From Candidatus Binatia bacterium (lineage in GTDB: Bacteria > Desulfobacterota > Binatia > HRBIN30): a DNA stretch of 64,000 nucleotides. Position numbers and translations under genes: made by a program. Below, piece after piece: positions 19,435 to 28,170 of this stretch. The number at the start of each line of letters is the position of its first letter. Positions within the stretch are counted from its first letter, which is position 1. The notes under the pieces are model-generated. The model ran no database searches and was not told the DNA's origin. It worked only from the letters and a program-made list of their open reading frames with translations. Location of the stretch: positions 62,001 to 126,000 of the forward strand of contig JAOAHD010000016.1 in NCBI GenBank assembly GCA_026415395.1, written 5' to 3'.

Positions 19435-20861
19435 TAGCTCGAGTTCCCACTGATCGCGAGTGAGCGTATCACCTCTTCCATATGCAAACTGTGAGATCCT
19501 TTCACCAGTACCACGTCACCGCTGCGCCAGAGGTTCACGACAGTCTGTGCTGCCTCGTTGCAGTCCCGACACGAATAAATTCGTTCCGCTGGCAAGCCGG
19601 CCGCGCGCGCAGCCTCGGCCGTGGCCTCGGTTTCCTGCCCGAGCAGAACCAGCGCTGCCACATCGAGAGTTGCAACGCGCTCACCGACTTGCCGGTGAGC
19701 GCGTTGGCTCTCGCCGCCCAGCTCCAACATCGCGCCCAACACCACCAGCGGCCGCCCTGGAAAGCGCCGGAGCACTTTCAGGGCGGCCTCCACGCTGGAC
19801 GGATTCGCGTTGTAGGTGTCGTCGAGCACGGTCACCCCATTCCGCAACCGCACCACCTCCATCCGCCCCGCCACCGCATCCACACTCTCCAGCCCGGCAG
19901 CGATCACCTCAACGCGAAAGCCCATCGCTAGCCCGGCGGCTGCCGCCGCCAAGGCATTGCTCACATTGTGCACCCCCAACAAGCGCAAACGAACCTTGGC
20001 TCGCTCCCCTGCTAGGTCGAGTTCGAACACAACGCCGTCGATACCCAGGTCGCGAATCCAGTGCGCCTGAACTTCACCCCCGCTACCAAAGCGAATCTTT
20101 GGGCCATGGAATCGTTCGGCAAGGCGGCAAACCCATTCGTCATCGGCATTCACCACGAACGTGGCGGTGGGCTTGAGAACTTCGATCAACTCCCCTTTTG
20201 CCCGTGCCACCCCTTCTTGCGTTCCGCCGACGCCACCCGCGTGCGCCAAGCCCACGTTGGTGATGAGTCCAACATCCGGATCGGCAATCTCGGCAAGCCG
20301 ACGGATCTCACCGAAGCGGTTCATGCCCATTTCCAAGACCGCGATCTCTTCACCGCCTTGAGCGGAGAAAATCGTGAGCGGGAGCCCGACGAGGTTGTTC
20401 CAATTCCCTAGGGTCTTCAGCACTTTTTCGCTGCCCCGGGCCTGAGCGCAGATGGCGGCAATCATTTCCTTCGTTGTGGTTTTGCCGGCCGAGCCAGTGA
20501 GCCCCACAACCCGCCAGTCCTCGCGCCGCCTCGTCCAGGCTGCGAGCCGCCCTAAGGCCTCCAGGGTATCCGGAACGAAGATGCAGCGCCCGCTGTCCAC
20601 CCCTTGAGGTGGAGTGCTGACCAGAGCCGCAGTGGCACCAGTCGCTAAGGCTTGGGCTACGAACGAGTGGCCGTCGTGACGCTCTCCTTTGAGAGCGATA
20701 AACAGGCTGCCGGGGGAGGCCAAGCGCGAGTCGATGACCACGCGTCGCACAACCTTGTCCTCCGGCAGGGCGCTGCTGCCGCCAGTGGCGCGCAGGATTT
20801 CCCCGATGCTCCATTCCATCTCGCGGCGCACTTTCTCCAGTTCGGCAAATTTTGCGAGCAT
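19434..20861 (-). CDS. murF: UDP-MurNAc-tripeptide--D-Ala-D-Ala ligase
   Basis: MurF (475 residues) adds D-Ala-D-Ala to the UDP-muramyl tripeptide. The N-terminal domain has [21 protein letters not shown]. The P-loop is [15 protein letters not shown], and [17 protein letters not shown] is a strong MurF signature. ATG 20861 follows the ftsI stop by 3 nt, so translation is probably coupled; an internal ATG at 20819 is an alternative. The enzyme that makes D-Ala-D-Ala (Ddl) is not in the cluster. Confidence 0.96.
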   Translation of the reverse strand: MLAKFAELEKVRREMEWSIGEILRATGGSSALPEDKVVRRVVIDSRLASPGSLFIALKGERHDGHSFVAQALATGATAALVSTPPQGVDSGRCIFVPDTLEALGRLAAWTRRREDWRVVGLTGSAGKTTTKEMIAAICAQARGSEKVLKTLGNWNNLVGLPLTIFSAQGGEEIAVLEMGMNRFGEIRRLAEIADPDVGLITNVGLAHAGGVGGTQEGVARAKGELIEVLKPTATFVVNADDEWVCRLAERFHGPKIRFGSGGEVQAHWIRDLGIDGVVFELDLAGERAKVRLRLLGVHNVSNALAAAAAGLAMGFRVEVIAAGLESVDAVAGRMEVVRLRNGVTVLDDTYNANPSSVEAALKVLRRFPGRPLVVLGAMLELGGESQRAHRQVGERVATLDVAALVLLGQETEATAEAARAAGLPAERIYSCRDCNEAAQTVVNLWRSGDVVLVKGSHSLHMEEVIRSLAISGNSS

Positions 20862-20864
20862 AGT

Positions 20865-22808
20865 TCAACCCATCGGGGGTGCCAACCGCAGCTTCAGTTT
20901 TCTCTCCGGAGCTGCCAAAGCCCCAGGAGGTGGATCCTGCGCGATGACAAAGCCCCATCCTTCCGCCTCCACGTTCCACCCGGCCCTTTGCGCCTGCAAC
21001 AAGGCCTCCCGCAGGCTCATGCCGAGAAAACTCGGCATACCCACAAAAGCCTCTTCCCCCGCCCAGTTTGCTTTCTGCAGGGAGGGAGCACTGCTGGGAA
21101 GCGCGGGCGGGGGAAGAGGGGGCACCGCAGCCAATCGCAATTCAAACCGATCGGCGACGAACTCGCCGATTTCGTGAAAGACTGGTGCGGCGACCAAGCC
21201 TCCGTACGTCGCTGTACGAGGAGTGTCGATGACGACCAAAATCACGAAGCGCGGTGCCTCAACCGGGAAATACCCGACAAACGATGCAATCCGATCCCGA
21301 GGAGAATAACGGCCGGTTCCCGGTTCCACCTTTTGGGCCGTACCCGTTTTGCCAGCAACGCGGATTCCTTGGATGTGCGCCTTCTTACCAGTTCCCGACT
21401 CCACAACACCCTCGAGCAAGCTGGATACAGTGGCGGCCACCTCGGGCGAGATCACCTCGCGCACAACTTGGGGTCGGTTTTCGAACAGAACGGTACCCTC
21501 CGCGCTGGTGACACGCCGAACCACGTAAGGTCGCAGAAGCTTCCCGCCGTTGGCCAAAGCAGCGTAGGCGGTGACAAGTTGGAGAGGCGTCACGGCGACA
21601 CCCTGACCAAAACTCTTCGTCACCAGGTGAATGCGCGCCCACCGCTGCCACGGCCGTAAGGGGTACGCCTTCTCACCAGGCAAATCGATTCCGGTGGTGC
21701 GGTCGAAACCGAAGCGAGTCAGCGCAGCGTGCAGTCGTTCTGCTCCAAGCCGCTCGCCGATTTTTGCCGTGCAAATGTTGCTCGAGTGGCGAATTACGTC
21801 TGCCAGGCTGAGCCAGCCGTAGCCCTCGTGATCACGCACAACCCGATTGCCAACCCGGTACCGACCTCCCTCGCAATAGAGGCGCTCGTCTTGCCGGACA
21901 ACACCATGTTCGAGCCCTGCCGCGGCCACAAACGCTTTGAACGTAGAGCCTGGCTCGAACGGATCCGTAATCGCCCGAATGCGGGCTCGACCACTCGCTG
22001 CCTCCTCCGGTTGATTCGGATCGAACCACGGGTAATGGGCCAAGGCGAGCACTTCGCCTGTTTGTGGATCGAGAATTACCGCCAAACCTTGCAGCGCACG
22101 GGTTTGCTCCACCGCCTGGCGCAAGCTTTCTTCGGTGGCGCGTTGCAATCTTGCGTCCAATGTGAGTTGCACCTGCACGCCGGTGGCGGCTTCCGGTCCC
22201 TTCAGCGCGTGGCGCCGCAGGCGCCGACCACGAGCGTCACGCTCCACGAAGTCTCGCGGCCCAGAGAACCGCAAAAAGCGATCGTACGCCGCTTCTACGC
22301 CGCCGAGACCTTGAAGATCGACCCCGACCGTTCCCAGCACCTGGCCAGCCAAGGATCCCATGGGGTACTCACGACGCCGAGTCGCCTGCACTCCCACACC
22401 AGGCGTGCGCAAAGACGCCACGCGATCCACTTGCTCACGCGAGGCATTCCGCTTGAGCCACACAAAAGGTGCCGGTGCGCTCGCCCGCTGCAACACTTCG
22501 CGAGCGGTCATGCCCAGCGCATCTGCCAAGGCGGCTGCGTGACCCGGATCGAACTCAGCAGGTCGGAGGTAAATGTCTCCGGCCTCAACGGTAACGGCGA
22601 GCAGCTCCCCGTTACGGTCCACTATCGGCCCACGCTCAATGGGGGCTGCCACGCGCTGGGTGTGCTGCTGCCGCGCACGGACTTGCAGAAAGTCGGCCTG
22701 CCAAACCATAAGGTGCACAGCCCGCACGAAGCACGCAGTGAACAGCAGCAGCGAAAAACCACTCATCAAGCGCAGTCGCGCGCCCGTCCGCACCGCCAAC
22801 CCACTCAT
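20865..22808 (-). CDS. ftsI: Division transpeptidase FtsI/PBP3-type with PASTA domain
   Basis: This 647-residue class B penicillin-binding protein cross-links septal peptidoglycan. One N-terminal membrane anchor (FSLLLFTACFVRAVHLMVW) is followed by a dimerisation domain. The transpeptidase active site has STFK at about 288 to 291, SSN at 342 to 344 and KTG at 487 to 489. A Pro-rich hinge near 565 to 575 leads to a single C-terminal PASTA-like domain (about 590 to 645, starting PSFLGMSLREALLQAQRAGW). E. coli FtsI has no PASTA domain, so this is the SpoVD/PBP2x-like architecture. The start overlaps the ftsL stop (ATGA). Confidence 0.95.
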   Translation of the reverse strand: MSGLAVRTGARLRLMSGFSLLLFTACFVRAVHLMVWQADFLQVRARQQHTQRVAAPIERGPIVDRNGELLAVTVEAGDIYLRPAEFDPGHAAALADALGMTAREVLQRASAPAPFVWLKRNASREQVDRVASLRTPGVGVQATRRREYPMGSLAGQVLGTVGVDLQGLGGVEAAYDRFLRFSGPRDFVERDARGRRLRRHALKGPEAATGVQVQLTLDARLQRATEESLRQAVEQTRALQGLAVILDPQTGEVLALAHYPWFDPNQPEEAASGRARIRAITDPFEPGSTFKAFVAAAGLEHGVVRQDERLYCEGGRYRVGNRVVRDHEGYGWLSLADVIRHSSNICTAKIGERLGAERLHAALTRFGFDRTTGIDLPGEKAYPLRPWQRWARIHLVTKSFGQGVAVTPLQLVTAYAALANGGKLLRPYVVRRVTSAEGTVLFENRPQVVREVISPEVAATVSSLLEGVVESGTGKKAHIQGIRVAGKTGTAQKVEPGTGRYSPRDRIASFVGYFPVEAPRFVILVVIDTPRTATYGGLVAAPVFHEIGEFVADRFELRLAAVPPLPPPALPSSAPSLQKANWAGEEAFVGMPSFLGMSLREALLQAQRAGWNVEAEGWGFVIAQDPPPGALAAPERKLKLRLAPPMG

Positions 22809-23170
22809 GGCACCACCATTCTCTGGCTTGCCGAAGCCGGACCGAGGCCGAGACGAGATTTTGCAAGCTGCTCCAGACGTCGGGCATCTTCGGCCCGCGC
22901 TGCCCGCACTTGAAGTTCGCGCCTTTCCAGCTCGAGTCGTTCGATCGCTCGGTGCGTGGCCTCGATCCGGTACCCCAAGTCGGCGACCCGTAAACGCACA
23001 ACCACGTTAAACACCCCGACTGCAGCCGCCAGAAACGAGAATCCCAACCACACCCGCGCGAGGAAGCGCCGCTCTTTGACGTCACTTAAAGCCATCGTGC
23101 GCGGCCGCGAGGACCGCGAAACGCTATAGGTTGCAATCGGCACGGAACGAGGTTCAATCCGAACGGACAT
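22805..23170 (-). CDS. ftsL: Cell division protein FtsL
   Basis: This 121-residue bitopic protein has a basic cytoplasmic tail, one membrane helix (VWLGFSFLAAAVGVFNVVV) and a periplasmic coiled coil (YRIEATHRAIERLELERREL). FtsL activates the FtsW-FtsI pair. Sequence identity in this family is low, so the call rests on topology and on its place between mraZ and ftsI. The ATG follows the mraZ stop by one base. In most bacteria rsmH sits exactly here and is missing. Confidence 0.85.
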   Translation of the reverse strand: MSVRIEPRSVPIATYSVSRSSRPRTMALSDVKERRFLARVWLGFSFLAAAVGVFNVVVRLRVADLGYRIEATHRAIERLELERRELQVRAARAEDARRLEQLAKSRLGLGPASASQRMVVP

Positions 23171-23171
23171 T

Positions 23172-23621
23172 TCACACCCCCAACTGCTCGAGAACCTCGG
23201 GCTGATTGGCTACCTCGCTTGCCGCCGCATGTACTTTACGCCAGGTCTCGCGATCCCAAATGCGGAACTTGTCGATCGCTGAAGCGAACACCACATCGCG
23301 CTTGAGCCCGGCGTACTCGCGCAACGTGGGCGGCAACAAGATTCGGCCTTGCTTGTCCAACTCGCAGTCGTGCGCACTGGCGACGTAGAAGGTGACGAAC
23401 TTCAGGATCCGCGGGTCGAACTGTGGCTTTCCGCGGAGTTGTTCCTCGAGCTGAACCCAAGCAGCATAGGGGTAAACGTCGAGACAGGGGAAGCCGTCGA
23501 TCTGGAAATTGGTGATGACCACTCGGTTGTCGTTCACCGATTGCAAGTACGCCCGGAACCGAGCTGGGACACTCACTCGCCCCTTTTCATCCACCGTGTG
23601 TTCGAAAGTGCCCCGAAACAT
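23172..23621 (-). CDS. mraZ: Transcriptional regulator MraZ
   Basis: MraZ (149 residues) is a ring-forming DNA-binding protein with two tandem SpoVT/AbrB domains, starting at FEHTVDEKGRVSVPARFRAY and CELDKQGRILLPPTLREYAG. It represses its own promoter by binding short GTGG-type direct repeats. Such repeats are visible just upstream at 23644 to 23668. It is the first gene of the dcw cluster and runs into ftsL without the usual rsmH between them. Confidence 0.96.
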   Translation of the reverse strand: MFRGTFEHTVDEKGRVSVPARFRAYLQSVNDNRVVITNFQIDGFPCLDVYPYAAWVQLEEQLRGKPQFDPRILKFVTFYVASAHDCELDKQGRILLPPTLREYAGLKRDVVFASAIDKFRIWDRETWRKVHAAASEVANQPEVLEQLGV

Positions 23622-23640
23622 GCTCCACCAAATGGCCCTT

Positions 23641-23668
23641 CATCCCACTTAATACCACTTTTCACCAG
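23641..23668 (-). promoter_or_regulatory. MraZ operator: three GTGG-type direct repeats
   Basis: Read on the minus strand, CTGGT, GTGGT and GTGGG occur at 23668-23664, 23658-23654 and 23648-23644, exactly 10 nt apart with A-rich 5-nt spacers. A fourth degenerate copy (GGGCC) follows at 23638-23634. MraZ is known to bind such spaced repeats upstream of its own gene. The block lies 20 to 50 nt before the mraZ ATG. Confidence 0.8.
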
Positions 23669-23676
23669 TGGGCCGC

Positions 23677-23706
23677 CCTCTACAACAACTCGGCCTGGCA
23701 AGTCAA
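23677..23706 (-). promoter_or_regulatory. Possible promoter of the dcw cluster
   Basis: On the minus strand TTGACT (23706-23701) is followed after 18 nt by TAGAGG (23682-23677). The -35 is good and the -10 poor. Its position directly upstream of the MraZ repeats is what autorepression would need, which raises its credibility. Confidence 0.45.
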
Positions 23707-24288
23707 TCGGCAAGTGGGGGGCTTTCGCCGCGGGCACTCCGCTCGTTCCCACCTTCATGGCCCAGCTACGCTGAGGTCCAAACGAGTCGCATTCCCTCGT
23801 TGGTAACGGAGTGGAGGCGGTGCGTTCAGCGGCGGCTAGCCCCGAACCCCCAGCGTTATGCGTAGGGAGGACGAATGGGTAGCTTTCGAAGCCCGCAGCA
23901 GGCGCAGCTAGAAGAGGTTGCCCCTGGTGGGCAAAGGAGTTCTTCTTCCGCAGAGCACCATTGACCTACCTTGTGTCCGGGCTGCGACCAGGGATTCTCC
24001 GCACGGCGGAATCCGGCTAGAGAAAGAATCCTCACGTGCGTCCATGCACACGGACCGGTTGAACCAGCGGGTGCGCTTTGTTGATTTGGGGCCGGGCTAC
24101 TCATCCATTTCACGCCGAGTCGAACAGCAACGCTCGAAGGCCAGCTGTACGGCTTGAAGATCGCGCTGCGCTCTCTCGGGGCAGCAAGGTCGGGCGCCGC
24201 GCACCGCGGCGAGCACCCGCGTCCGGGGTTGCTCGCGTCCCCAATCTACTCACGATGTGGAGAGTTACCGCCGCTCGTGGCAGCAGAA
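23707..24288. other. Intergenic stretch between mraZ and rnpB, no gene recognised
   Basis: About 580 nt hold no open frame with recognisable protein features on either strand. Several imperfect hairpins are present, for example around 23989-24011 (GGATTC ... GAATCC with a bulge). I could not match them to 6S RNA, SRP RNA or tmRNA. The stretch is unusually long for this otherwise compact window. Confidence 0.4.
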
Positions 24289-24645
24289 GTCGGAGAGGGC
24301 CTATAAGCCGGATTCTGTCCCCACCCCACGGGGTGGGTGGCGGCCATTCCTCTGGGGCGGTTGTTGCCAACCGCCTCAAGCGACACACCGGAGGGTCTGC
24401 GCGGGCCACGCACCCTCACTTTGGTCTTGCTCCAGGTGGGGTTTGCCGAGCACCCGTGTTACCACGAATGCTGATGTGCGAGCACATCGTTTTCACCGCA
24501 TCTGGCAAGCAGAGCTTACCAGCCGTCTCTTTTCTGTGGCACTTTCCCTCGATCGCTCGAGGCCGCCGTTAGCGGCCACCTTGCCCTATGGAGTCCGGAC
24601 TTTCCTCTCGGGGTCTCCCCGAGCGGCCGCCCGGCCCTCTCCGTG
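24289..24645 (-). ncRNA. rnpB: RNase P RNA (bacterial type A)
   Basis: The catalytic RNA of RNase P, which trims tRNA 5' leaders, is read on the minus strand. Near its 5' end it has GAGGAAAGTCCGGACTCC (conserved region I), followed by GGTGGCCGCTAACGGCGGCC. Near its 3' end it has ACAGAATCCGGCTTATAGG. GGAGAGGGCC near the 5' end pairs with GGCCCTCTCC at the 3' end to form helix P1, which fixes the limits to within a few bases. The length of about 357 nt fits type A. It starts 20 nt downstream of the zinc-ribbon gene. Confidence 0.96.
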
Positions 24646-24664
24646 CGGTTACAGATAGCGGGAT

Positions 24665-25396
24665 CTACCCGTCCTCACCAGCTCGGTCGACGCGAAAATA
24701 CAAGATCCGGTGGCAGTTCGGGCAGAGGCGAATTTCGTCACCCCGTTGCAGTTCGATAAAGAACTGCGGGGAGAGGTTCATGTGGCAGCCCTTGCAAATC
24801 GGCTCTTGAATTTCGACGACCGCAAGCCCTTCGCGCCGTTGAAAAATTTGCTCGTACCTGCGCAGCAAGCTCGCATCGATTGCCATGGCCAACTGTGCCC
24901 GTTCGGCGCGAATCCGCTCAATCTCCTGAGCCAACTGTTGAATCTCCACCTCGTGCCGCGTGCTGTCTTCACGAAATTCGTTCTCCAGGGCCTGTTGGTC
25001 CTCTTCGGCAGCCTTGAGTTCCTTCTGCAGGGTTTCCAGGGCTTCGAGGAGTTGCAATAAGTCCGACTCTAGTTGTTGGTTTGCTTGCTTGCCGAGCTCA
25101 ATCTCCCGGTGCAGCGCCTGGGCCTCTTTTTCGTTGCGCACGCGCTGCAAACGCATTCGACGGTCGCGCATCTTAGCGTCTTCTTCGGCAAGCCTCCGCT
25201 CGAGATCCCGGCGTCGGCCATCGAGCTCCTGAAATTGCTTCTGCAATGCTGCAGCAGACTCCCGCCTCGCTTCGATGCGAGTGCGCCAATCGCTCAGCCT
25301 CGCGCGCAGCCCTTCGAGCTGCTCCATCTTCTCCCGGAGCTGCTGATCCAAGTTTTGCAGGGCAGCCAACTGCGCTAGCGCTGATTCCACTGGCAT
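24665..25396 (-). CDS. Coiled-coil protein with C4 zinc ribbon
   Basis: This 243-residue protein has a long coiled coil (about residues 15 to 175, rich in Glu, Gln, Arg and Leu). A C-terminal zinc ribbon follows, with CKGC and CPNC as the metal ligands and MNLSPQFFIEL between them. This is the zf-RING_7 / CT398-like architecture, common beside rnpB. The molecular function is not settled; the chlamydial homologue CdsZ is linked to type III secretion, but no such system is here. The start at 25396 is the longest frame and fits the family. Confidence 0.85.
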   Translation of the reverse strand: MPVESALAQLAALQNLDQQLREKMEQLEGLRARLSDWRTRIEARRESAAALQKQFQELDGRRRDLERRLAEEDAKMRDRRMRLQRVRNEKEAQALHREIELGKQANQQLESDLLQLLEALETLQKELKAAEEDQQALENEFREDSTRHEVEIQQLAQEIERIRAERAQLAMAIDASLLRRYEQIFQRREGLAVVEIQEPICKGCHMNLSPQFFIELQRGDEIRLCPNCHRILYFRVDRAGEDG

Positions 25397-25446
25397 AAAT
25401 TGTTTCCTTCCTCGTTCCTCACGAATCGCTTTGCGATGGAGTACGA

Positions 25447-25520
25447 TGGGCCCACCAGGACTCGAACCTGGGACCTACCGGTTATGAGCCGGCGGCTCTG
25501 ACCATCTGAGCTATGGGCCC
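25447..25520 (-). tRNA. tRNA with CAT anticodon (Ile2 or elongator Met)
   Basis: The 74-nt cloverleaf has a 7-bp acceptor stem (GGGCCCA with TGGGCCC) and discriminator A. The D arm starts TAGCTCAG, the anticodon loop is CTCATAA, and the T arm contains GGTTCGAGTCC. CCA is not encoded. The first base pair is G-C, so it is not the initiator tRNA. The acceptor sequence looks more like tRNA-Ile2, whose C34 is lysidinylated by TilS, but elongator Met cannot be excluded by eye. Confidence 0.95.
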
Positions 25521-25593
25521 TATGCCAAGCCATCTCACTCCTCCAACAGTTCGCAACAACCGGTAAGCAACGCAACACTTCTCTCCCGACGAG

Positions 25594-27333
25594 TCATGGG
25601 TCTAACAACTCTCGCAGGCTCTTGAGCTGATCGCGGAGCGCGGCGACTTTCGCTTCGTTGCCCTGGCTTTGCGCTAGGCGAAGTTGTTCTTTCAGCGTCT
25701 CCAAACGCATTCGGCTCTGCCGTTTCTTGAGTTTCACCACGCAGTCGTTTGCCACTCGCACAAGGTCCACTCCCGCCAAGGGCCCAGCCCCAAGAAGATA
25801 GGCGCTCACCATTCCTTGCAAGTCCTCTGGCAACTCACTGAGGAACTCCGACGACTCCGTCGCGCTCTCCCAGGCGCGCGTAATCCGCTGTGCCAACTCA
25901 TTTAAACCTGGCGTCAAGAAGAGTTGCCCGACTCCTTCGCTCGCCATCCGCTGCGCCACTTGCCGGTTGGCTGCCATCGCCGCCAATAAAGTCTGCTCTT
26001 CCGGCCTCGCCCACGGAGCGCCTTCCGTAGTCGGCGTCTGAGGATCCGGCTGTTCCGTTATTAAAGGCCGTCGCTGGAGCTGGAAGAAGCGCTCGTCCAC
26101 CCCAATTCGAACCGCGGCCTTCTGGACGAGCAATTGCGCCATCACGGGGTCGGGCATCGAACCGACCACCTCGGCGATTTCGTGAATCACGCGTGATTTT
26201 GCGGCCACCGAGGCCCCGGGTGGCGGGGCTTTGCGGTCGACGTAAAAATCCGCAAGCGGGATCGAGTTCGCGATTGCCTGGCGCATTGCCTCAACTCCCG
26301 CACTGCGCACAAACGAATCGGGATCTTGGCCGGCGGGCAGAAAAACTCCTTGCGCCCACACGCCCACCTTAGTCGAGACCACAAACGCGCGCTCCGCCGC
26401 TCGCCGACCAGCTTCGTCGCCGTCGAAGCATATGTACACCTCATCCGCTAAGCGGCGGAGGATTTCGAAGTGCTTCTCCGTCACTGCTGTGCCCATCGTG
26501 GCCACGACCTCGCCCATCCCCGCTTCTACGAGCGCCAACACATCCAAGTATCCTTCGACAACCAACACGCGACCACTGTCACGAATGGCCTGGCACGCCT
26601 CGTATAAGCCAAAGAGCAATTCGCCCTTGCGGAACACAACGGATTCCGGCGAGTTCATGTACTTAGGGAGCTGATCCCCGATGGCGCGCCCCGCAAAGGC
26701 GACCACTGCCCCTGCCGCGTTGCGGATCGGGAATATCACCCGGCCCCCAAAACGCGGGTAGGTGCCACCACCGGTGCGCTCCGCCAATAATCCCCAACGG
26801 CACGCCTCCGTTACACTCACGCCAGCATGAGTGAGTGCCTGCTGTAACCCAGGACCCGGCGGGCAAAATCCCAAGCCGAATCGCCCCGCGAGTTCTGGCG
26901 AAATGCCACGATGCGTTAAATATGATCGAGCCAACCTTCCTTCCGGGCGGGCGAGCGCCATCGCGAAATATTCAGCAGCCACGCGGTGAACCAGGTAAGC
27001 CCGGTTCCGCACATCGTGCGGACTGCTACCTCTACGCTGCGTTAAGGGCACCCCGGCCTTTTCTGCCAAGCGCTCGACGGCGGTGCGAAAGTCGACCCGT
27101 TCGACGCGCATGAAGAACGTAAAGATGTTCCCACCCACACCGCAGCCAAAACAGTAAAAAAGCCCTTTTTCAGGGCTGACCGAGAAGGAAGGCGTTTTTT
27201 CCGCGTGAAAGGGGCACAACCCGACAAAGCGGCGCCCCTGCTTCTTCAAGCGTACGTAGGTGGAGACTAGATCGACAATCGATACTCGGCGCTGAATTTC
27301 TTCCAAGCTCGCATCGGCAACGAACTCTGCCAT
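25594..27333 (-). CDS. dnaG: DNA primase
   Basis: DnaG (579 residues) makes RNA primers at the replication fork. The N-terminal CHC2 zinc finger is CPFHAEKTPSFSVSPEKG followed by FYCFGCG. The catalytic TOPRIM domain contains VVEGYLDVLAL and CFDGDEAGRRAAERA. The C-terminal third (from about 420) is the helicase-binding domain. In many bacteria rpoD follows dnaG; here a tRNA and the zinc-ribbon gene follow instead. It starts 10 nt after the cvpA-like stop. Confidence 0.97.
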   Translation of the reverse strand: MAEFVADASLEEIQRRVSIVDLVSTYVRLKKQGRRFVGLCPFHAEKTPSFSVSPEKGLFYCFGCGVGGNIFTFFMRVERVDFRTAVERLAEKAGVPLTQRRGSSPHDVRNRAYLVHRVAAEYFAMALARPEGRLARSYLTHRGISPELAGRFGLGFCPPGPGLQQALTHAGVSVTEACRWGLLAERTGGGTYPRFGGRVIFPIRNAAGAVVAFAGRAIGDQLPKYMNSPESVVFRKGELLFGLYEACQAIRDSGRVLVVEGYLDVLALVEAGMGEVVATMGTAVTEKHFEILRRLADEVYICFDGDEAGRRAAERAFVVSTKVGVWAQGVFLPAGQDPDSFVRSAGVEAMRQAIANSIPLADFYVDRKAPPPGASVAAKSRVIHEIAEVVGSMPDPVMAQLLVQKAAVRIGVDERFFQLQRRPLITEQPDPQTPTTEGAPWARPEEQTLLAAMAANRQVAQRMASEGVGQLFLTPGLNELAQRITRAWESATESSEFLSELPEDLQGMVSAYLLGAGPLAGVDLVRVANDCVVKLKKRQSRMRLETLKEQLRLAQSQGNEAKVAALRDQLKSLRELLDP

Positions 27334-27343
27334 GAGCTGCTTA

Positions 27344-27853
27344 TTACGGCTCCTGTGGGTACCGAACCAACCACATGGTCGCGGTGCTCGTCGCTTGGCT
27401 CAGCCACCGAGCCACAGTGGCGTGCTCGATCTGGGCCGCCGCTTGCGGGACAAACACCTGAGCGAACACAAGACAGGCTCCGGCAATCACCCCACCTTTG
27501 ATCGCACCGACCACCATGCCAGCCGCGCCACTCACCCAAACCGCCACAGGGTTTCTCACAAGCTTCTCAACTGCCCAGCCAACCAACCCTCCAACCATCC
27601 ACAAGCCAACAAAGGTCCCCAAAAACACGAGTGCCGCATCGAGCTGCGATGCGGCACCCGGCGCTCCACTCCTCATGCCTTCTGCCAATGGCACGGCGCC
27701 CCACCACCCGAGAATAATGCCGGAGAGACAGCCCACCAGCGAGCCGATCTCCCGAAACACGCCGCGCCAAAAGCCGCGTAAACTGGCCAACAACAAAAAT
27801 CCGAGTACCGGCAGATCCCAACTCACCACGGACACCTGTGTGGGCTCAGCCAT
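27344..27853 (-). CDS. CvpA family membrane protein
   Basis: This 169-residue protein shows four hydrophobic segments and the CvpA pattern, with WDLPVLGFLLLASLRGFWRG at the start and VWVSGAAGMVVGAIKGGVIAG in the third segment. In enterobacteria CvpA is needed for colicin V production and resistance to bile acids; its general role is unclear. It is probably co-transcribed with bS21 and dnaG. Confidence 0.8.
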   Translation of the reverse strand: MAEPTQVSVVSWDLPVLGFLLLASLRGFWRGVFREIGSLVGCLSGIILGWWGAVPLAEGMRSGAPGAASQLDAALVFLGTFVGLWMVGGLVGWAVEKLVRNPVAVWVSGAAGMVVGAIKGGVIAGACLVFAQVFVPQAAAQIEHATVARWLSQATSTATMWLVRYPQEP

Positions 27854-27871
27854 TTCACAAAGCTGTCCTCC

Positions 27872-28072
27872 TCACAAGCCCGCTGCTCGGGCCATACGGC
27901 GGAGGTACCGCTTCTTTGCAGCTAGTTCTTTTTTCTTTCGGCGAACACTCGGTTTCTCGTAGTGTTCCCGCTTGCGCAACTCCGCCAAGATGCCGGCTTT
28001 CTCACACTGCTTCTTAAACCTTCGGATAGCACTATCGAGCGGTTCGTTTTCTTTTACGCGCACGCCTGCCAA
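27872..28072 (-). CDS. rpsU: 30S ribosomal protein bS21
   Basis: This small basic 30S protein has the family core [20 protein letters not shown] and a Lys/Arg-rich tail. The start is decided by the ribosome binding site: AAGGGGG lies 9 nt before TTG 28072, which gives MAGVRV, as in relatives (66 residues). GTG 28078 is only 3 nt from that site. The order rpsU, cvpA-like, dnaG resembles the classical rpsU-dnaG operon. Confidence 0.95.
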   Translation of the reverse strand: MAGVRVKENEPLDSAIRRFKKQCEKAGILAELRKREHYEKPSVRRKKKELAAKKRYLRRMARAAGL

Positions 28073-28170
28073 AAACACTCACCCCCTTCCCGTGCAAGCC
28101 GAGCTTTGGTTCCACTGGGTCGTGTCTTCTGTCACAGAGCGACTGAGGCTAACTCACCCCTCCGCGGCAA

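Noticed and set aside
21729-22913. 394-residue plus-strand frame opposite ftsI
   Set aside because: It is antisense to all catalytic motifs of ftsI, has low-complexity composition, and no ribosome binding site.
24665-25396. Type III secretion protein (CdsZ)
   Set aside because: Only the architecture is shared with the chlamydial protein; no other secretion gene is present.
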